Source of the DNA: Cylindrospermum sp. FACHB-282
GTDB lineage: Bacteria > Cyanobacteriota > Cyanobacteriia > Cyanobacteriales > Nostocaceae
NCBI RefSeq assembly: GCF_014697195.1
Contig: NZ_JACJRJ010000005.1
Span: 62,001-126,000 of the forward strand
Length of the DNA stretch: 64,000 nt
Reading direction: 5' to 3'
Below, piece by piece: positions 50,234-58,734 of this stretch. The notes below the pieces were generated by a model, which was not told the DNA's origin, did no database searches, and worked only from the letters and a program-made list of their open reading frames with translations. Every line of letters begins with the position of its first letter. Position 1 is the first letter of the stretch. A program made the translations under genes and the position numbers.

Positions 50234-50589
50234 AAATACTACTAGATACTTGCATTAACGCTAGGGTGCGTAACGATTTACTGACAGTTGGTTATGACGT
50301 CATTTGGTCTGGAGACTGGCCAAAAGATCCCGGTGATGAGGAGATTTTAGCAACCGCCTATCGTGAAGATAGAATTTTAGTCACCCTTGATAAAGATTTT
50401 GGAGAGTTAGCAATTCTACGGGGAAATCCTCACTGTGGTATCTTGCGCTTAGTTAATCTCTCAACCAAAGAACAATCAATAGTTTGTTTGCGGGTACTTC
50501 AGCTTTACGGTAACGAATTATTCTCTGGTGCAATTATAACTGCTGAATTAGATAGGGTAAGAATCCGCCCACCTGAAAATAGGGGTTAA
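50230..50589 (+). CDS. DUF5615 PIN-like toxin
   Basis: 119 residues with a GTG start overlapping the DUF433 stop by four bases. The PIN-like core shows ILLDTCINARVRNDLLTVGYDV with the first Asp, GDEEILATAYREDRILVTLDKDFGEL with the second acidic group, and CGILRLVN. Such proteins are Mut7-C/PIN-fold ribonuclease-like toxins. The pair is a type II toxin-antitoxin system of VapBC kind placed between cas3' and cas10d. Confidence 0.9.
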   Translation: MKILLDTCINARVRNDLLTVGYDVIWSGDWPKDPGDEEILATAYREDRILVTLDKDFGELAILRGNPHCGILRLVNLSTKEQSIVCLRVLQLYGNELFSGAIITAELDRVRIRPPENRG

Positions 50590-50683
50590 AAAATTCATTC
50601 AATAAAAAACTCGCACCAATGGCGCGAGAAATTAAATAGGCAAAATATTGTGATGGTTGAGCAGAAATATGGAGAATCATCAA

Positions 50684-51136
50684 ATGCCAAACAAGACTCC
50701 AATAATTGCAGAGCTTAAAGAACTTTCCTTACAACTTCCTGAAAAAATACCTTACTTAAAAATGTTAGTTCTGTTTGGTTCTAGAGCCACTGGGAACACT
50801 AACGCAAATAGTGACTGGGATTTTGCTGTTTTTTATGACGAGGAACAGCGTCAGGCTTACATAAAAGATAATCTTTCTGGTTTATTTGAATTACCAATAT
50901 TGATTGGTGAAGTCTTGAAAATCAATTCAGACCAGATTGATATCGTAGAACTTAATCAATGTTCTTGGCTAATTGCTCATTTTGTTGCTCGTGACGGAAT
51001 TAGTTTATTTGAAAAATACCCTGGAGAATTTGATAATTTTAGTTCAAATTCCTTAAAATCTGAATTAGAGTTAAAAAAATTCCGTCAAGAACAACATCGA
51101 ATTATTGAAATAGAGCTAAATAAGTGGGGAGCATGA
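50684..51136 (+). CDS. MntA-like nucleotidyltransferase antitoxin
   Basis: 150 residues from MPNKTPIIAELKEL; GGAG nine bases upstream supports this ATG, though ATG at 50669 is in frame too. The catalytic nucleotidyltransferase motif is complete: GSRATGNTNANSDWDFAVF, that is GS-x10-DxD. MntA antitoxins add AMP to a Tyr of the HEPN toxin HepT and so block it. The next gene overlaps by four bases (ATGA) and is a hepT, though broken. Confidence 0.88.
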   Translation: MPNKTPIIAELKELSLQLPEKIPYLKMLVLFGSRATGNTNANSDWDFAVFYDEEQRQAYIKDNLSGLFELPILIGEVLKINSDQIDIVELNQCSWLIAHFVARDGISLFEKYPGEFDNFSSNSLKSELELKKFRQEQHRIIEIELNKWGA

Positions 51137-51576
51137 GTAATATAGACTCGGAAATAATTTTATCCAGGCTGAGGTTAATTACCAAATATTACAACACCTT
51201 GGAATAATTTCGCTCTATTAACCTTGATGAATTTTTAGCTGATTTTCGCCAACAACTTGTCGTAGAAAGACTTCTGCAATTAATGACTCAAGCAGCGATA
51301 GACATTAACGACCATATATTGTCAAAGCTAAATCCTGGAAAAACTTACACTAACTTTGAGGCTTTCATTGAACTGGGTAAATATCAAATCATTACACCAG
51401 AATTAGCAAAACAAATAGCACCATCAGCAGGACTTAGAAATCGCCTAGTTCATGAATATGATGATATAGATCCAAATCAAGTTTTCAAAGCAATTAGTTT
51501 TGCCTTGCAACAATATCCACTTTACGTGCGACAAATAAATAACTATTTGATTTCATTGGATGTAGACAATGACTAA
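51133..51576 (+). pseudogene. HepT-like HEPN toxin with an in-frame nonsense codon
   Basis: Translation from the ATG at 51133 (overlapping mntA) gives 24 residues (SEIILSRLRLITKYYNTLE) and then TAA at 51205-51207. The frame goes on without other damage for 122 codons (FRSINLDEFLADFRQQLVVE onward) to 51576. The HEPN active-site motif R-x4-H-x-Y is intact (RNRLVHEY). A CAA to TAA change would explain the stop. An internal ATG at 51283 could give a 97-residue remnant without the first helices. The 3' end overlaps the cas10d start by eight bases. Probably inactive; readthrough cannot be excluded. Confidence 0.82.
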
Positions 51577-54500
51577 AAAACCAGAAAAACCAGAACAAAA
51601 CAAACAACTATCTTTCTTTGAAAATGAAAATGATTTGAATAGCGAAAAGTCTGATGAATTAGAAGATAATTTCTTAAATCAAGATTTTGGTTTTGATAGT
51701 AATGATAACCGCACTATTGAAACCGAGGGGAAATTACTTACACTCAAGCTATTGCGAGAAGCAATTCAGGCTCAAAATCCTGATGATATAGTAATGGCAA
51801 ATTTTGCCGAGTATGTTTTACCAAATCTGCTGCGGGTAGCGATTGGTGTTACAGCAAAAGGTGGTAAATTCTTTGATGAAATAGACCAACAGCGAGAAGC
51901 CGAAGGAAAATCTAAAGTTAGACGAGATAATGCTGCTGACCAATCACTGAATACACACTTACTCAATGGCTTATTTCCTGCTAACTTAATTGAAAAACAT
52001 TTAGCAAAGCTTGATACCACAATACGACGAGTAGTTAAAGAGCGAGAACGGAGATTAGTAATTGCTGGGTTTATTTTACATGACTTTGAAAAGTTTCCTG
52101 ATGTTCCAGAAAATTGCCGCAAGTTGCCGTTAGCAGAACATCGACTAATTATTACTGAAAAAATTCAGCAATTAGGACTTAATAGCTTTATTAATCCAGA
52201 TAATCCAGAAGCTTATCGAGACTATATTGATGATTTATTGTGCATGGCTTATAATGCACAACGCCGCTGGGATACTAACTGGAATTTTTCTGAATTTGGG
52301 TTAAACCCCATTCTCAAAGACCGCACCCTTCGCAGTTTGTCTGACTTAACTTGTTTGGCTGATTCTCTTGCTTCAATTGTCAAACATCCCCAAGATGCAG
52401 AACATCTCAGGCTTAAAGAAATTATTCACAGCCTCAGTGATGGACAATTGAAATTTACCTATCATCGCATTTCTGAAAATCGGGGTGTTTTAACCAATGT
52501 GGTTAATAACGCTTTGATTCAGGCGCACACCAGCCTTAATACTGATGAGCATACCTACTATGAACCTTTACTCTATCTACCTACAGGGGTAATTTATCTA
52601 GCTGCACGTAATGCTCCTCCTATATCACCTGAAGATTTACCAGAGCGTGTAGTTAATAATATTAAATCCCTTTGTGCAGGTCAATTGCGACTCAGACAAA
52701 CAGGATTTGGTAGAGATGGTAAAGGCATGAAATATGCCGAATATTACAACTTATTTTTTGATGATTTAGGCTTGATGCAAGTAGCCTTAGATGCGACTTT
52801 ACGTATCTTAAATCCTAATAAAGACTCTGTTGCTAAAAGTCGCAGCGATAATCTAATCAAGTTTCAGCAACAAGGTGTTTTACCTGCTGACTATGATTTT
52901 AACTTTGCCGATGATATCCGCATTGACCAATTAGCAGAATTTGGAGATTTAATTAGTCGCAAAATTTGGGAGGAAACAGTTAATAAAATTGAATCTGCTC
53001 GGAAGAAAGATAAAAAGCTGCCAGAAATACGCCATTTAGATTTAACTCACAAAATCGCTGAATTGTGGAATCTAGCAGCACATTTACAACCCATTCGAGA
53101 AATTCAACGTATTAATGAAAGTCTCAAAGAAAACAAATTAAAGGGGAATACTGGGGGAGTACCCTATGAATGGTATTACCTCGCAGCTAAATATCTGGAA
53201 CAACATCCAGATATTGAAGATATCCGGGAAACTGGACAGCAAGTTATTACCTACTTAGCAAGTTTAATTTCGCCAATTCTCACACAGTATAAATTACCTG
53301 ATGGTTGGGATGATTTAAGGCTTTGGGTAACACGAGTTGTGATGTTACCAAGCGCTAATCAGGAACCATCTGTTAAACCTCAATTCAAAACGTTTTTAGA
53401 GGAGTTGAATAACTATAATGCTGCTAAAAAACCAGGACGGGGACGGCAATTAATCTGCTCAATTTCTCATTCAGCTTACACAGTAACTGAGCAGATGGAA
53501 TCAGCAGTTTTATTTACACCCCAAGTTTATACAAATAAGCAAATGTTAGGAGGTTCTAACGCTAAACGCAATATCTCCAGTATTGCGGGTGTGGAGATGA
53601 TGCTGAGGCAAATCTTGATGAATCAAACTCAAGCTGTAGGTAAAAGATTTGAAGATGGTAAATATCGCTATCTTTACTTTTATCCTACTTATTACTTCAC
53701 TCCAGAAACTAACAAGTTTTTGCAGAAGGCTTACAACGGAATTGCTCAAACTCGCTTTGATACCAGCGTCCGCAACCACTTTATTAGTAAAGATTTACAG
53801 GCAAATTTGGGACGGGAACGCTACCAAAGTGTTGATAGTTTCTTGATTGATGAAAACTTACAGTCTGAGAAAGACCGCACATTTAAACTTTCTTATCCTG
53901 AAGACCAGCCTTTAACATTTTACTTCATGGCACTCCCACCAGGACGAGACAGCACAGATACAGAATCTTGGGTAATGCCTAGTTGGTTAGCCTTTGCTTT
54001 CCCGATGATTTTAGATGTAAAAACTGTTGTCTCTGAGTCGCCAATTCCCCCATTTAATGATGGTTCTGAATTTGAAGAAAGTGTTTTTCTGGATAGTGCG
54101 CCTCATGCATTTCGCGCCTTGGTAAAGCGTGATAGATTTCGGCTTGACTACATCCTTGAAGGTTGGGAAGAGAACGGCATTCAATACCCTGCACCATTAA
54201 ACGTTTTAACTGCTGCCTATGCCATTCATTTAGATGTCAATGCAAAACAAGGTAAGTCTGGTTATGATGCCAACTGGGGGAGATTTACCGAACTAGCAAA
54301 GGATTTTGAAACAAGTCCGCTTTATGTCTTCTCTTATCTCAATCGTTGGGTACGTAATCAAGGAGTAGAAACAGCGCGAATTGAAAAAATCCGGCTTTAT
54401 GTCTATCATTTTTACCCTTGTTTTGACCCTTATGTGAAATATAACCCTAATACAGAGGAGTTAACGGTGTTAGCAGAATCAAGTTTGAATCATCCCCAGA

Positions 54501-54937
54501 AATTAACAGAACTTTATCGCCGCTTTTACAGAGCAAATAAGCGTTTTAATCCCAAAGCTAATGCTGTGTTAAAACCAATTGATATTGCAGCAGAAACTAT
54601 ACTCAAAGCTGAGTCAAGTGTGTTTCAAGGAGAAACCTTAGTTGTAGCTGTTGCGGCAGAAGTCTTTAAACTGATGGATAGAGTGCATTCTTCTACAGCA
54701 GAAGGACGCTGGAAAATGAGCAAACGTGAGGAAGAAAGACAGGCTGTTTTAGAGTTTTCTAAGTATTTTGTAGTGGAGGTATTTGATAAATCATTTGCAG
54801 GAGACCGCGCTCGTTTAGCAGGTCGTCAACTTAACTTAATTCGAGATACCTGTGAGTTTCTTTATCGCTTAGAAGATGATAAAGAAAACTCCGAAAAAAA
54901 TGAAAAAACTGCTGAAATAGATGATGACAATGAGTAA
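51569..54937 (+). CDS. cas10d: Type I-D large subunit Cas10d (Csc3) with HD nuclease domain
   Basis: 1122 residues. After an acidic linker the HD domain carries DQSLNTHLLNG (His130) and the HD pair in IAGFILHDFEKFPD (171-172), the nuclease that degrades DNA in I-D interference. The middle and palm regions follow; I see no GGDD cyclase motif, as expected for Cas10d. The C-terminal 156 residues are helical and correspond to the small subunit. The ATG lies inside the hepT frame, eight bases before its stop, so translation may be coupled to the toxin gene. It is the first of the Cascade block cas10d-cas7d-cas5d. Confidence 0.95.
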   Translation: MTKKPEKPEQNKQLSFFENENDLNSEKSDELEDNFLNQDFGFDSNDNRTIETEGKLLTLKLLREAIQAQNPDDIVMANFAEYVLPNLLRVAIGVTAKGGKFFDEIDQQREAEGKSKVRRDNAADQSLNTHLLNGLFPANLIEKHLAKLDTTIRRVVKERERRLVIAGFILHDFEKFPDVPENCRKLPLAEHRLIITEKIQQLGLNSFINPDNPEAYRDYIDDLLCMAYNAQRRWDTNWNFSEFGLNPILKDRTLRSLSDLTCLADSLASIVKHPQDAEHLRLKEIIHSLSDGQLKFTYHRISENRGVLTNVVNNALIQAHTSLNTDEHTYYEPLLYLPTGVIYLAARNAPPISPEDLPERVVNNIKSLCAGQLRLRQTGFGRDGKGMKYAEYYNLFFDDLGLMQVALDATLRILNPNKDSVAKSRSDNLIKFQQQGVLPADYDFNFADDIRIDQLAEFGDLISRKIWEETVNKIESARKKDKKLPEIRHLDLTHKIAELWNLAAHLQPIREIQRINESLKENKLKGNTGGVPYEWYYLAAKYLEQHPDIEDIRETGQQVITYLASLISPILTQYKLPDGWDDLRLWVTRVVMLPSANQEPSVKPQFKTFLEELNNYNAAKKPGRGRQLICSISHSAYTVTEQMESAVLFTPQVYTNKQMLGGSNAKRNISSIAGVEMMLRQILMNQTQAVGKRFEDGKYRYLYFYPTYYFTPETNKFLQKAYNGIAQTRFDTSVRNHFISKDLQANLGRERYQSVDSFLIDENLQSEKDRTFKLSYPEDQPLTFYFMALPPGRDSTDTESWVMPSWLAFAFPMILDVKTVVSESPIPPFNDGSEFEESVFLDSAPHAFRALVKRDRFRLDYILEGWEENGIQYPAPLNVLTAAYAIHLDVNAKQGKSGYDANWGRFTELAKDFETSPLYVFSYLNRWVRNQGVETARIEKIRLYVYHFYPCFDPYVKYNPNTEELTVLAESSLNHPQKLTELYRRFYRANKRFNPKANAVLKPIDIAAETILKAESSVFQGETLVVAVAAEVFKLMDRVHSSTAEGRWKMSKREEERQAVLEFSKYFVVEVFDKSFAGDRARLAGRQLNLIRDTCEFLYRLEDDKENSEKNEKTAEIDDDNE
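54467..54937 (+). CDS. cas11d: Probable internal Cas11d small subunit within cas10d
   Basis: An in-frame GTG at codon 967 of cas10d follows AGAGGAG with six bases between, the best ribosome site in the region. It would give a 156-residue helical protein starting VLAESSLNHPQKLTEL and ending KTAEIDDDNE. In type I-D of Synechocystis the small subunit Cas11d is made from an internal start in cas10d and is needed for the complex; no separate cas11 gene is found here. The exact start is inference from the ribosome site. Confidence 0.65.
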   Translation: MLAESSLNHPQKLTELYRRFYRANKRFNPKANAVLKPIDIAAETILKAESSVFQGETLVVAVAAEVFKLMDRVHSSTAEGRWKMSKREEERQAVLEFSKYFVVEVFDKSFAGDRARLAGRQLNLIRDTCEFLYRLEDDKENSEKNEKTAEIDDDNE

Positions 54938-54959
54938 AGGTAAATCCTTTGCTATTTAT

Positions 54960-55049
54960 CTCGCTCCCAGTTTCTGACTGGGAATGCCTCTAGTATCAAG
55001 GAAGGCAGAGCCTTCTAGAATTCATTCCCATACAGAGTATGGGAACGAG
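54960..55049. repeat. MITE-like dispersed repeat between cas10d and cas7d
   Basis: The ends CTCGCTCCCAG and TATGGGAACGAG are imperfect inverted repeats and internal hairpins CCCAGTTTCTGACTGGG, GGCAGAGCC and CCCATACAGAGTATGGG are present. Elements of this wording are frequent between genes in Nostoc-like genomes. It is followed by a GAACGAGG-rich stretch. It splits the Cascade block but leaves the genes codirectional. Confidence 0.75.
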
Positions 55050-55124
55050 GGAAGGAACGAGGAAACGAACGAGAAAGCGAGAAATTCAATTTTGAACTAA
55101 TTAACCTTATTTTGGAGAAACATC

Positions 55125-56135
55125 ATGACACTTTTAAAAACCGTTGACCCTAAGTTCTTTCAATCAGAAATTCCCTACAAACCGATGGGTAAATACGTCC
55201 ATTTTTTGACAGTTAGAATTACTGAATCTTATCCTCTATTTCAGACTGATTCAGAATTGAATAAGGCAAGAGTAAGAGCCGGAGTTAAAGATAAAACTAC
55301 AATTAGTCGTTTGTCAATGTTTAAGCGGAAGCAGTCTACACCAGAGCGTTTAGTTGGTCGGGAATTGCTGCGTAACTATGGCTTGATGACTGCTGAAGAA
55401 TGCGAATATAACGTAAGTTTTGCAATGGATAATCCTGATTGCATTATTTACGGGTTTGCTATTGGTGATTCTGGTTCTGAGAAATCTAAAGTTGTGGTAG
55501 ATACGGCATTCTCAATTACATCTTTTGATGAATCACACGAAACCTTCACGCTCAATGCTCCCTATGAAAATGGCACAATGGCTTCTAAAGGAGAAAACGG
55601 TTCTAAACCTGGTGAAGTTACCAGCCGTATTAATCAGCAAGACCACATCAGACCGCAAGTTTTCTTTCCTAGTATTGTGACGCTGAAAGACCCTACAGAA
55701 GCTAGCTTTCTTTACGTTTTTAATAATATCTTACGGACACGCCACTATGGAGCGCAAACAACCCGCACAGGTCGCGTTAGAAATGAGTTGGTTGGTATTA
55801 TTTTTGCAGATGGAGAAATTACTAGCAATCTGCGTTGGACTCAGGCAATATATGACCAAATGAAGGCTAATAATAGTCTCAATGCACCTGATCCTTTAGA
55901 TGAAGATGAGGTAATTACTGCTGCTAAAAATGCAATTGAGGTGCTAATGTCTGATGAGTTTATCGTGCATACTGACTTTATTGGTGATGCTTTTGTACCT
56001 CTGTTGAATGAAATTAAGACTCTCACGGGTAGCGAAGCTGGAATTAAGTCAATTTTGCAAAAAGCTGATGCAGAAGCTAAAGAATATGCCAATAAGCATA
56101 TTAGCAAAAAGAAACCTGCTGCTAAGGCTAAGTAA
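55125..56135 (+). CDS. cas7d: Type I-D backbone subunit Cas7d (Csc2)
   Basis: 336 residues, family size. It starts MTLLKTVDPKFFQSEIPYKPMGKY (shown in parts) and has the RRM-like core with NPDCIIYGFAIGD, a thumb around TASKGENGS and TTRTGRVRNELVGIIF. Several copies line the crRNA in the Cascade backbone. TTTGGAGAAAC gives a good ribosome site. cas5d follows by five bases. Confidence 0.94.
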   Translation: MTLLKTVDPKFFQSEIPYKPMGKYVHFLTVRITESYPLFQTDSELNKARVRAGVKDKTTISRLSMFKRKQSTPERLVGRELLRNYGLMTAEECEYNVSFAMDNPDCIIYGFAIGDSGSEKSKVVVDTAFSITSFDESHETFTLNAPYENGTMASKGENGSKPGEVTSRINQQDHIRPQVFFPSIVTLKDPTEASFLYVFNNILRTRHYGAQTTRTGRVRNELVGIIFADGEITSNLRWTQAIYDQMKANNSLNAPDPLDEDEVITAAKNAIEVLMSDEFIVHTDFIGDAFVPLLNEIKTLTGSEAGIKSILQKADAEAKEYANKHISKKKPAAKAK

Positions 56136-56140
56136 CAACC

Positions 56141-56848
56141 ATGACCATTATCTATCGCTGTCAGTTAGAACTACATGACAGTCTCTATTTTGCCACTCGT
56201 GAAATTGGTAGACTTTATGAAACAGAGCCAGCAATTCATAATTATGCGCTTTGTTATGCACTGGGTTTAGTTGATAGCCTAATCTACTCAACTACTGTTG
56301 CTGAAGAAGATTCCTATCGCTATTTTTGCCCGGAACAAGTGCCAAAATATGAGCAGCATTTAACGCCGTTAAATAAACAGGGAATTTACCTGACTCCAGC
56401 GCGTGCAATTAACTATTCTGCGGTTCTCAATACTTGGAAATATGCTAATAATAACTACCATGTTGAAATGGAGAAAACCCAGAAAAATATCCCTAGTTTT
56501 GGGAGAGCAAAAGAAATTGCACCGGAAAGTCAATTTGAGTTTTTCTTAATTGCTCAAAAACAACTAAAATTACCAAAATGGATTCGCTTGGGTAAATGGA
56601 TGAGTAAGGCTGAGTTAATAGTTGAAGAATTGCCTAAACCTAAAACTCATGAAGGTTTATTCACCTGTACACATCCTCTAAATCCTTTAGATGTAATGTT
56701 CACTAATCAAGTGATTAGTTATGATGTGGTGAATATGCCTCCTGTTAGTTTGATTCAAAATGTGCAAATGCGGGGGCAATATTACCAATTTGATGGTAGT
56801 AAGGAGTTAAAAATTCCGGTGCGGATGGAATATCGTTTTGGGAGTTAA
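56141..56848 (+). CDS. cas5d: Type I-D subunit Cas5d-like (Csc1)
   Basis: 235 residues. The RAMP-type start is IIYRCQLELHDSLYFATREIGR; YLTPARAINYSAVLNTWKYANN and the C-terminal MRGQYYQFDGSKELKIPVRMEYRFG fit Csc1. It caps the crRNA 5' handle and helps bind the PAM with Cas10d. It ends the Cascade block; a 150-base spacer with two dispersed palindromes comes next. Confidence 0.92.
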   Translation: MTIIYRCQLELHDSLYFATREIGRLYETEPAIHNYALCYALGLVDSLIYSTTVAEEDSYRYFCPEQVPKYEQHLTPLNKQGIYLTPARAINYSAVLNTWKYANNNYHVEMEKTQKNIPSFGRAKEIAPESQFEFFLIAQKQLKLPKWIRLGKWMSKAELIVEELPKPKTHEGLFTCTHPLNPLDVMFTNQVISYDVVNMPPVSLIQNVQMRGQYYQFDGSKELKIPVRMEYRFGS

Positions 56849-56894
56849 TGACTTTCTAAAGCCTAAATCATGCTTTTTGATTGGAAATTGTAAT

Positions 56895-56963
56895 GTTGGG
56901 TTTCGTCCCTCAACCCAACCTACATCTAAATACATCTAATTTGGACAGGCAAAATGCCTGTCC
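56895..56963. repeat. Two dispersed palindromes between cas5d and the oxygenase
   Basis: GTTGGGTTTCG with its partner CAACCCAAC (56895-56919) and GGACAGGC/GCCTGTCC (56943-56963) are both common intergenic palindromes of filamentous cyanobacteria. They suggest that the following gene was joined to the operon at a repeat-rich junction. Confidence 0.6.
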
Positions 56964-56997
56964 TACGGGAAATTTGAAATAAATCGTCACAGCTATC

Positions 56998-57618
56998 GTG
57001 AAAAACTATCAACAACAAATTAATGCTTTCCCCAATAGTTACCTGAATGATTTGTGGGGAGAAATTCATGCTTCACCTTATTTTGCTATCAATAACCTCA
57101 ACCGCGATTTTGTGAATACTAAGGGATTTTCTGTGGTGTTTCAGCGTGAGGGAATAGCAGAAGTTGAACAAAAATTTCCCTTTTTTAAGCCTTATTTAGA
57201 TTTTGCTCTTCTGCCGAATTGTAATGCTTTTTACCTTAATCCTTTGCTGCTGAAGGAGGGATCTCGTGTTGATCCGCACATTGATCGGTCTTTGCGTTCT
57301 TATTGCAAAACTATTGAACCACCTGCTGTTGTGAGTGTGCTTTATGTAAGGGTTCCAGGGGAGATGGAGGGGGGAGAGTTGGTGCTAAAGTCCCACAAAC
57401 GCCTACTTGGGCAAGTTAAGCCCCAAACTAATACTCTGCTTTACTTTCAGGGTGATTTAACCCATTCTGTCAATGCGGTGAAAACTCCGGGAAATCGCTT
57501 AAGTTTGGTTTGTGAACAGTATAGTTTGAGTGAGGATGAACTTCAGGAAATTCCGAAGTTTACACTGGAGTCAAGAAGCTCTCAGTCTACAAATAAGAAG
57601 AAAAAGTATGCCTCATAG
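56998..57618 (+). CDS. 2OG-Fe(II) oxygenase (prolyl-4-hydroxylase-like) inside the cas operon
   Basis: 206 residues with a GTG start. The iron ligands are the HxD of RVDPHIDRSLRS and the distal His of GDLTHSVNAV; the 2-oxoglutarate Arg is in PGNRLSLV. The double-stranded beta-helix core also has GGELVLKSHKRLLGQV. Such enzymes hydroxylate proteins or small molecules, or repair alkylated nucleic acid; this one looks closest to the P4H group. It overlaps cas6 by 11 bases, so it is truly part of the operon. It is not a core Cas protein. Substrate unknown. Confidence 0.85.
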   Translation: MKNYQQQINAFPNSYLNDLWGEIHASPYFAINNLNRDFVNTKGFSVVFQREGIAEVEQKFPFFKPYLDFALLPNCNAFYLNPLLLKEGSRVDPHIDRSLRSYCKTIEPPAVVSVLYVRVPGEMEGGELVLKSHKRLLGQVKPQTNTLLYFQGDLTHSVNAVKTPGNRLSLVCEQYSLSEDELQEIPKFTLESRSSQSTNKKKKYAS

Positions 57619-58447
57619 CTTAGTTTTAAATCTGCTTCCTCAGTCGCCGATTCCCCCACAGTTTCTCACTGGTAGACATCTGCACGCCTTGTTTTTAACT
57701 CTCGTCAGTTCTGTAGATAAAACATTAGGCGATCGCTTACATGATTCTACCGCAGATAAAGCCTTCACCCTGTCTCCCTTGCAAATTAAAGGTAACACGC
57801 CTCTGTTAAAGGGTGGTAAGGGGGTTTCTCAGTTGCAATTCTCACACCAAAAACCCATTGATGGGGGAATTCCTTGTTGGTGGCGGATTTCTTTATTAGA
57901 TGACAATCTCTTTAGCCAACTTACTCAACTGTGGCTAAATCTCAACCCCCAGCAACCTTGGCATTTGGGGCCTGCTAACTTATTTATTACCAGTATTCAA
58001 GGGACACCCCAATCTACCCAACTTTGGGCAAATGCTATCTCATATCCTCAATTGTATGAGCAAGCTAGCGAAAGCGATCGCACTATTAACTTTAGTTTTG
58101 CCACACCAGCGGCTTTCCGTCAAGGAAAATTTGATACTACTCTCCCCACTAGAGAATGTGTCTTTAATTCTCTACTTTCTCGATGGAATAAATACAGCGG
58201 TAGCGAATTTACCCAGATTGCTATTGAGTCAATTTTTCCCTCTTTTATCAATATTCATACAGAGGCGTTAGCTGATTCTCGCAGTAAGTTTATTGGTGTT
58301 GTGGGTGAAGTTAATTATCGGCTTTTAGGGGAGATTGAACCAATTCAAATTAAGCAAATAAATGCTTTGGCTGATTTTGCTGTGTATGCGGGAATTGGGC
58401 GGAAAACAACGATGGGTATGGGGATGGTGCGGCGGTTAGATTATTAG
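57608..58447 (+). CDS. cas6: CRISPR repeat endoribonuclease Cas6
   Basis: 279 residues from MPHSLVLNLLPQSPIPPQ; an upstream in-frame ATG at 57530 lies deep in the oxygenase gene and is unlikely. Two ferredoxin-like folds are seen, with FSFATPAAFRQGK in the middle and the C-terminal glycine-rich loop FAVYAGIGRKTTMGMGMV typical of Cas6. It cuts the repeat to leave the 8-base 5' handle (ATTGAAAC) and a 3' hairpin. The start overlaps the oxygenase stop. Confidence 0.92.
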   Translation: MPHSLVLNLLPQSPIPPQFLTGRHLHALFLTLVSSVDKTLGDRLHDSTADKAFTLSPLQIKGNTPLLKGGKGVSQLQFSHQKPIDGGIPCWWRISLLDDNLFSQLTQLWLNLNPQQPWHLGPANLFITSIQGTPQSTQLWANAISYPQLYEQASESDRTINFSFATPAAFRQGKFDTTLPTRECVFNSLLSRWNKYSGSEFTQIAIESIFPSFINIHTEALADSRSKFIGVVGEVNYRLLGEIEPIQIKQINALADFAVYAGIGRKTTMGMGMVRRLDY

Positions 58448-58452
58448 CGACT

Positions 58453-58605
58453 AGAATTCGCGGACATACACAAAGAAATTAATTGAATTCCGGGCGAATA
58501 GAATTCGTGGACATACACAAACAAATTAATTAAATACCGGGCGAATAGAATTCGTGGACATACACAAACAAATTAATTAAATACCGGGCGAATAGAATTC
58601 GCGGC
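58453..58605 (+). repeat. 47-bp tandem repeat (minisatellite) between cas6 and cas4
   Basis: Units start at 58453, 58500, 58547 and (partial) 58594, each beginning AGAATTCG(C/T)GG, then ACATACACAAA, AAATTAATT and CCGGGCGAAT. Units two and three are nearly identical; unit one differs at several positions. TCCGCC-TGC-GCGGA, a dispersed palindrome, follows at 58618-58634. Confidence 0.9.
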
Positions 58606-58734
58606 TACACAAACAAAGTCCGCCTGCGCGGACTAAGAGAATATAGATAGCCGTTTTAGCCCCCCTTTTTAAGTGGGGTTGGGGGGATTTTGTCGAAAAG
58701 TTAGCAATCAATAATTCACAATTAATTAGCACCT

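Noticed and set aside
58453-58605. A second CRISPR array between cas6 and cas4
   Set aside because: The 47-base units are tandem without unique spacers and share nothing with the 37-base repeat.
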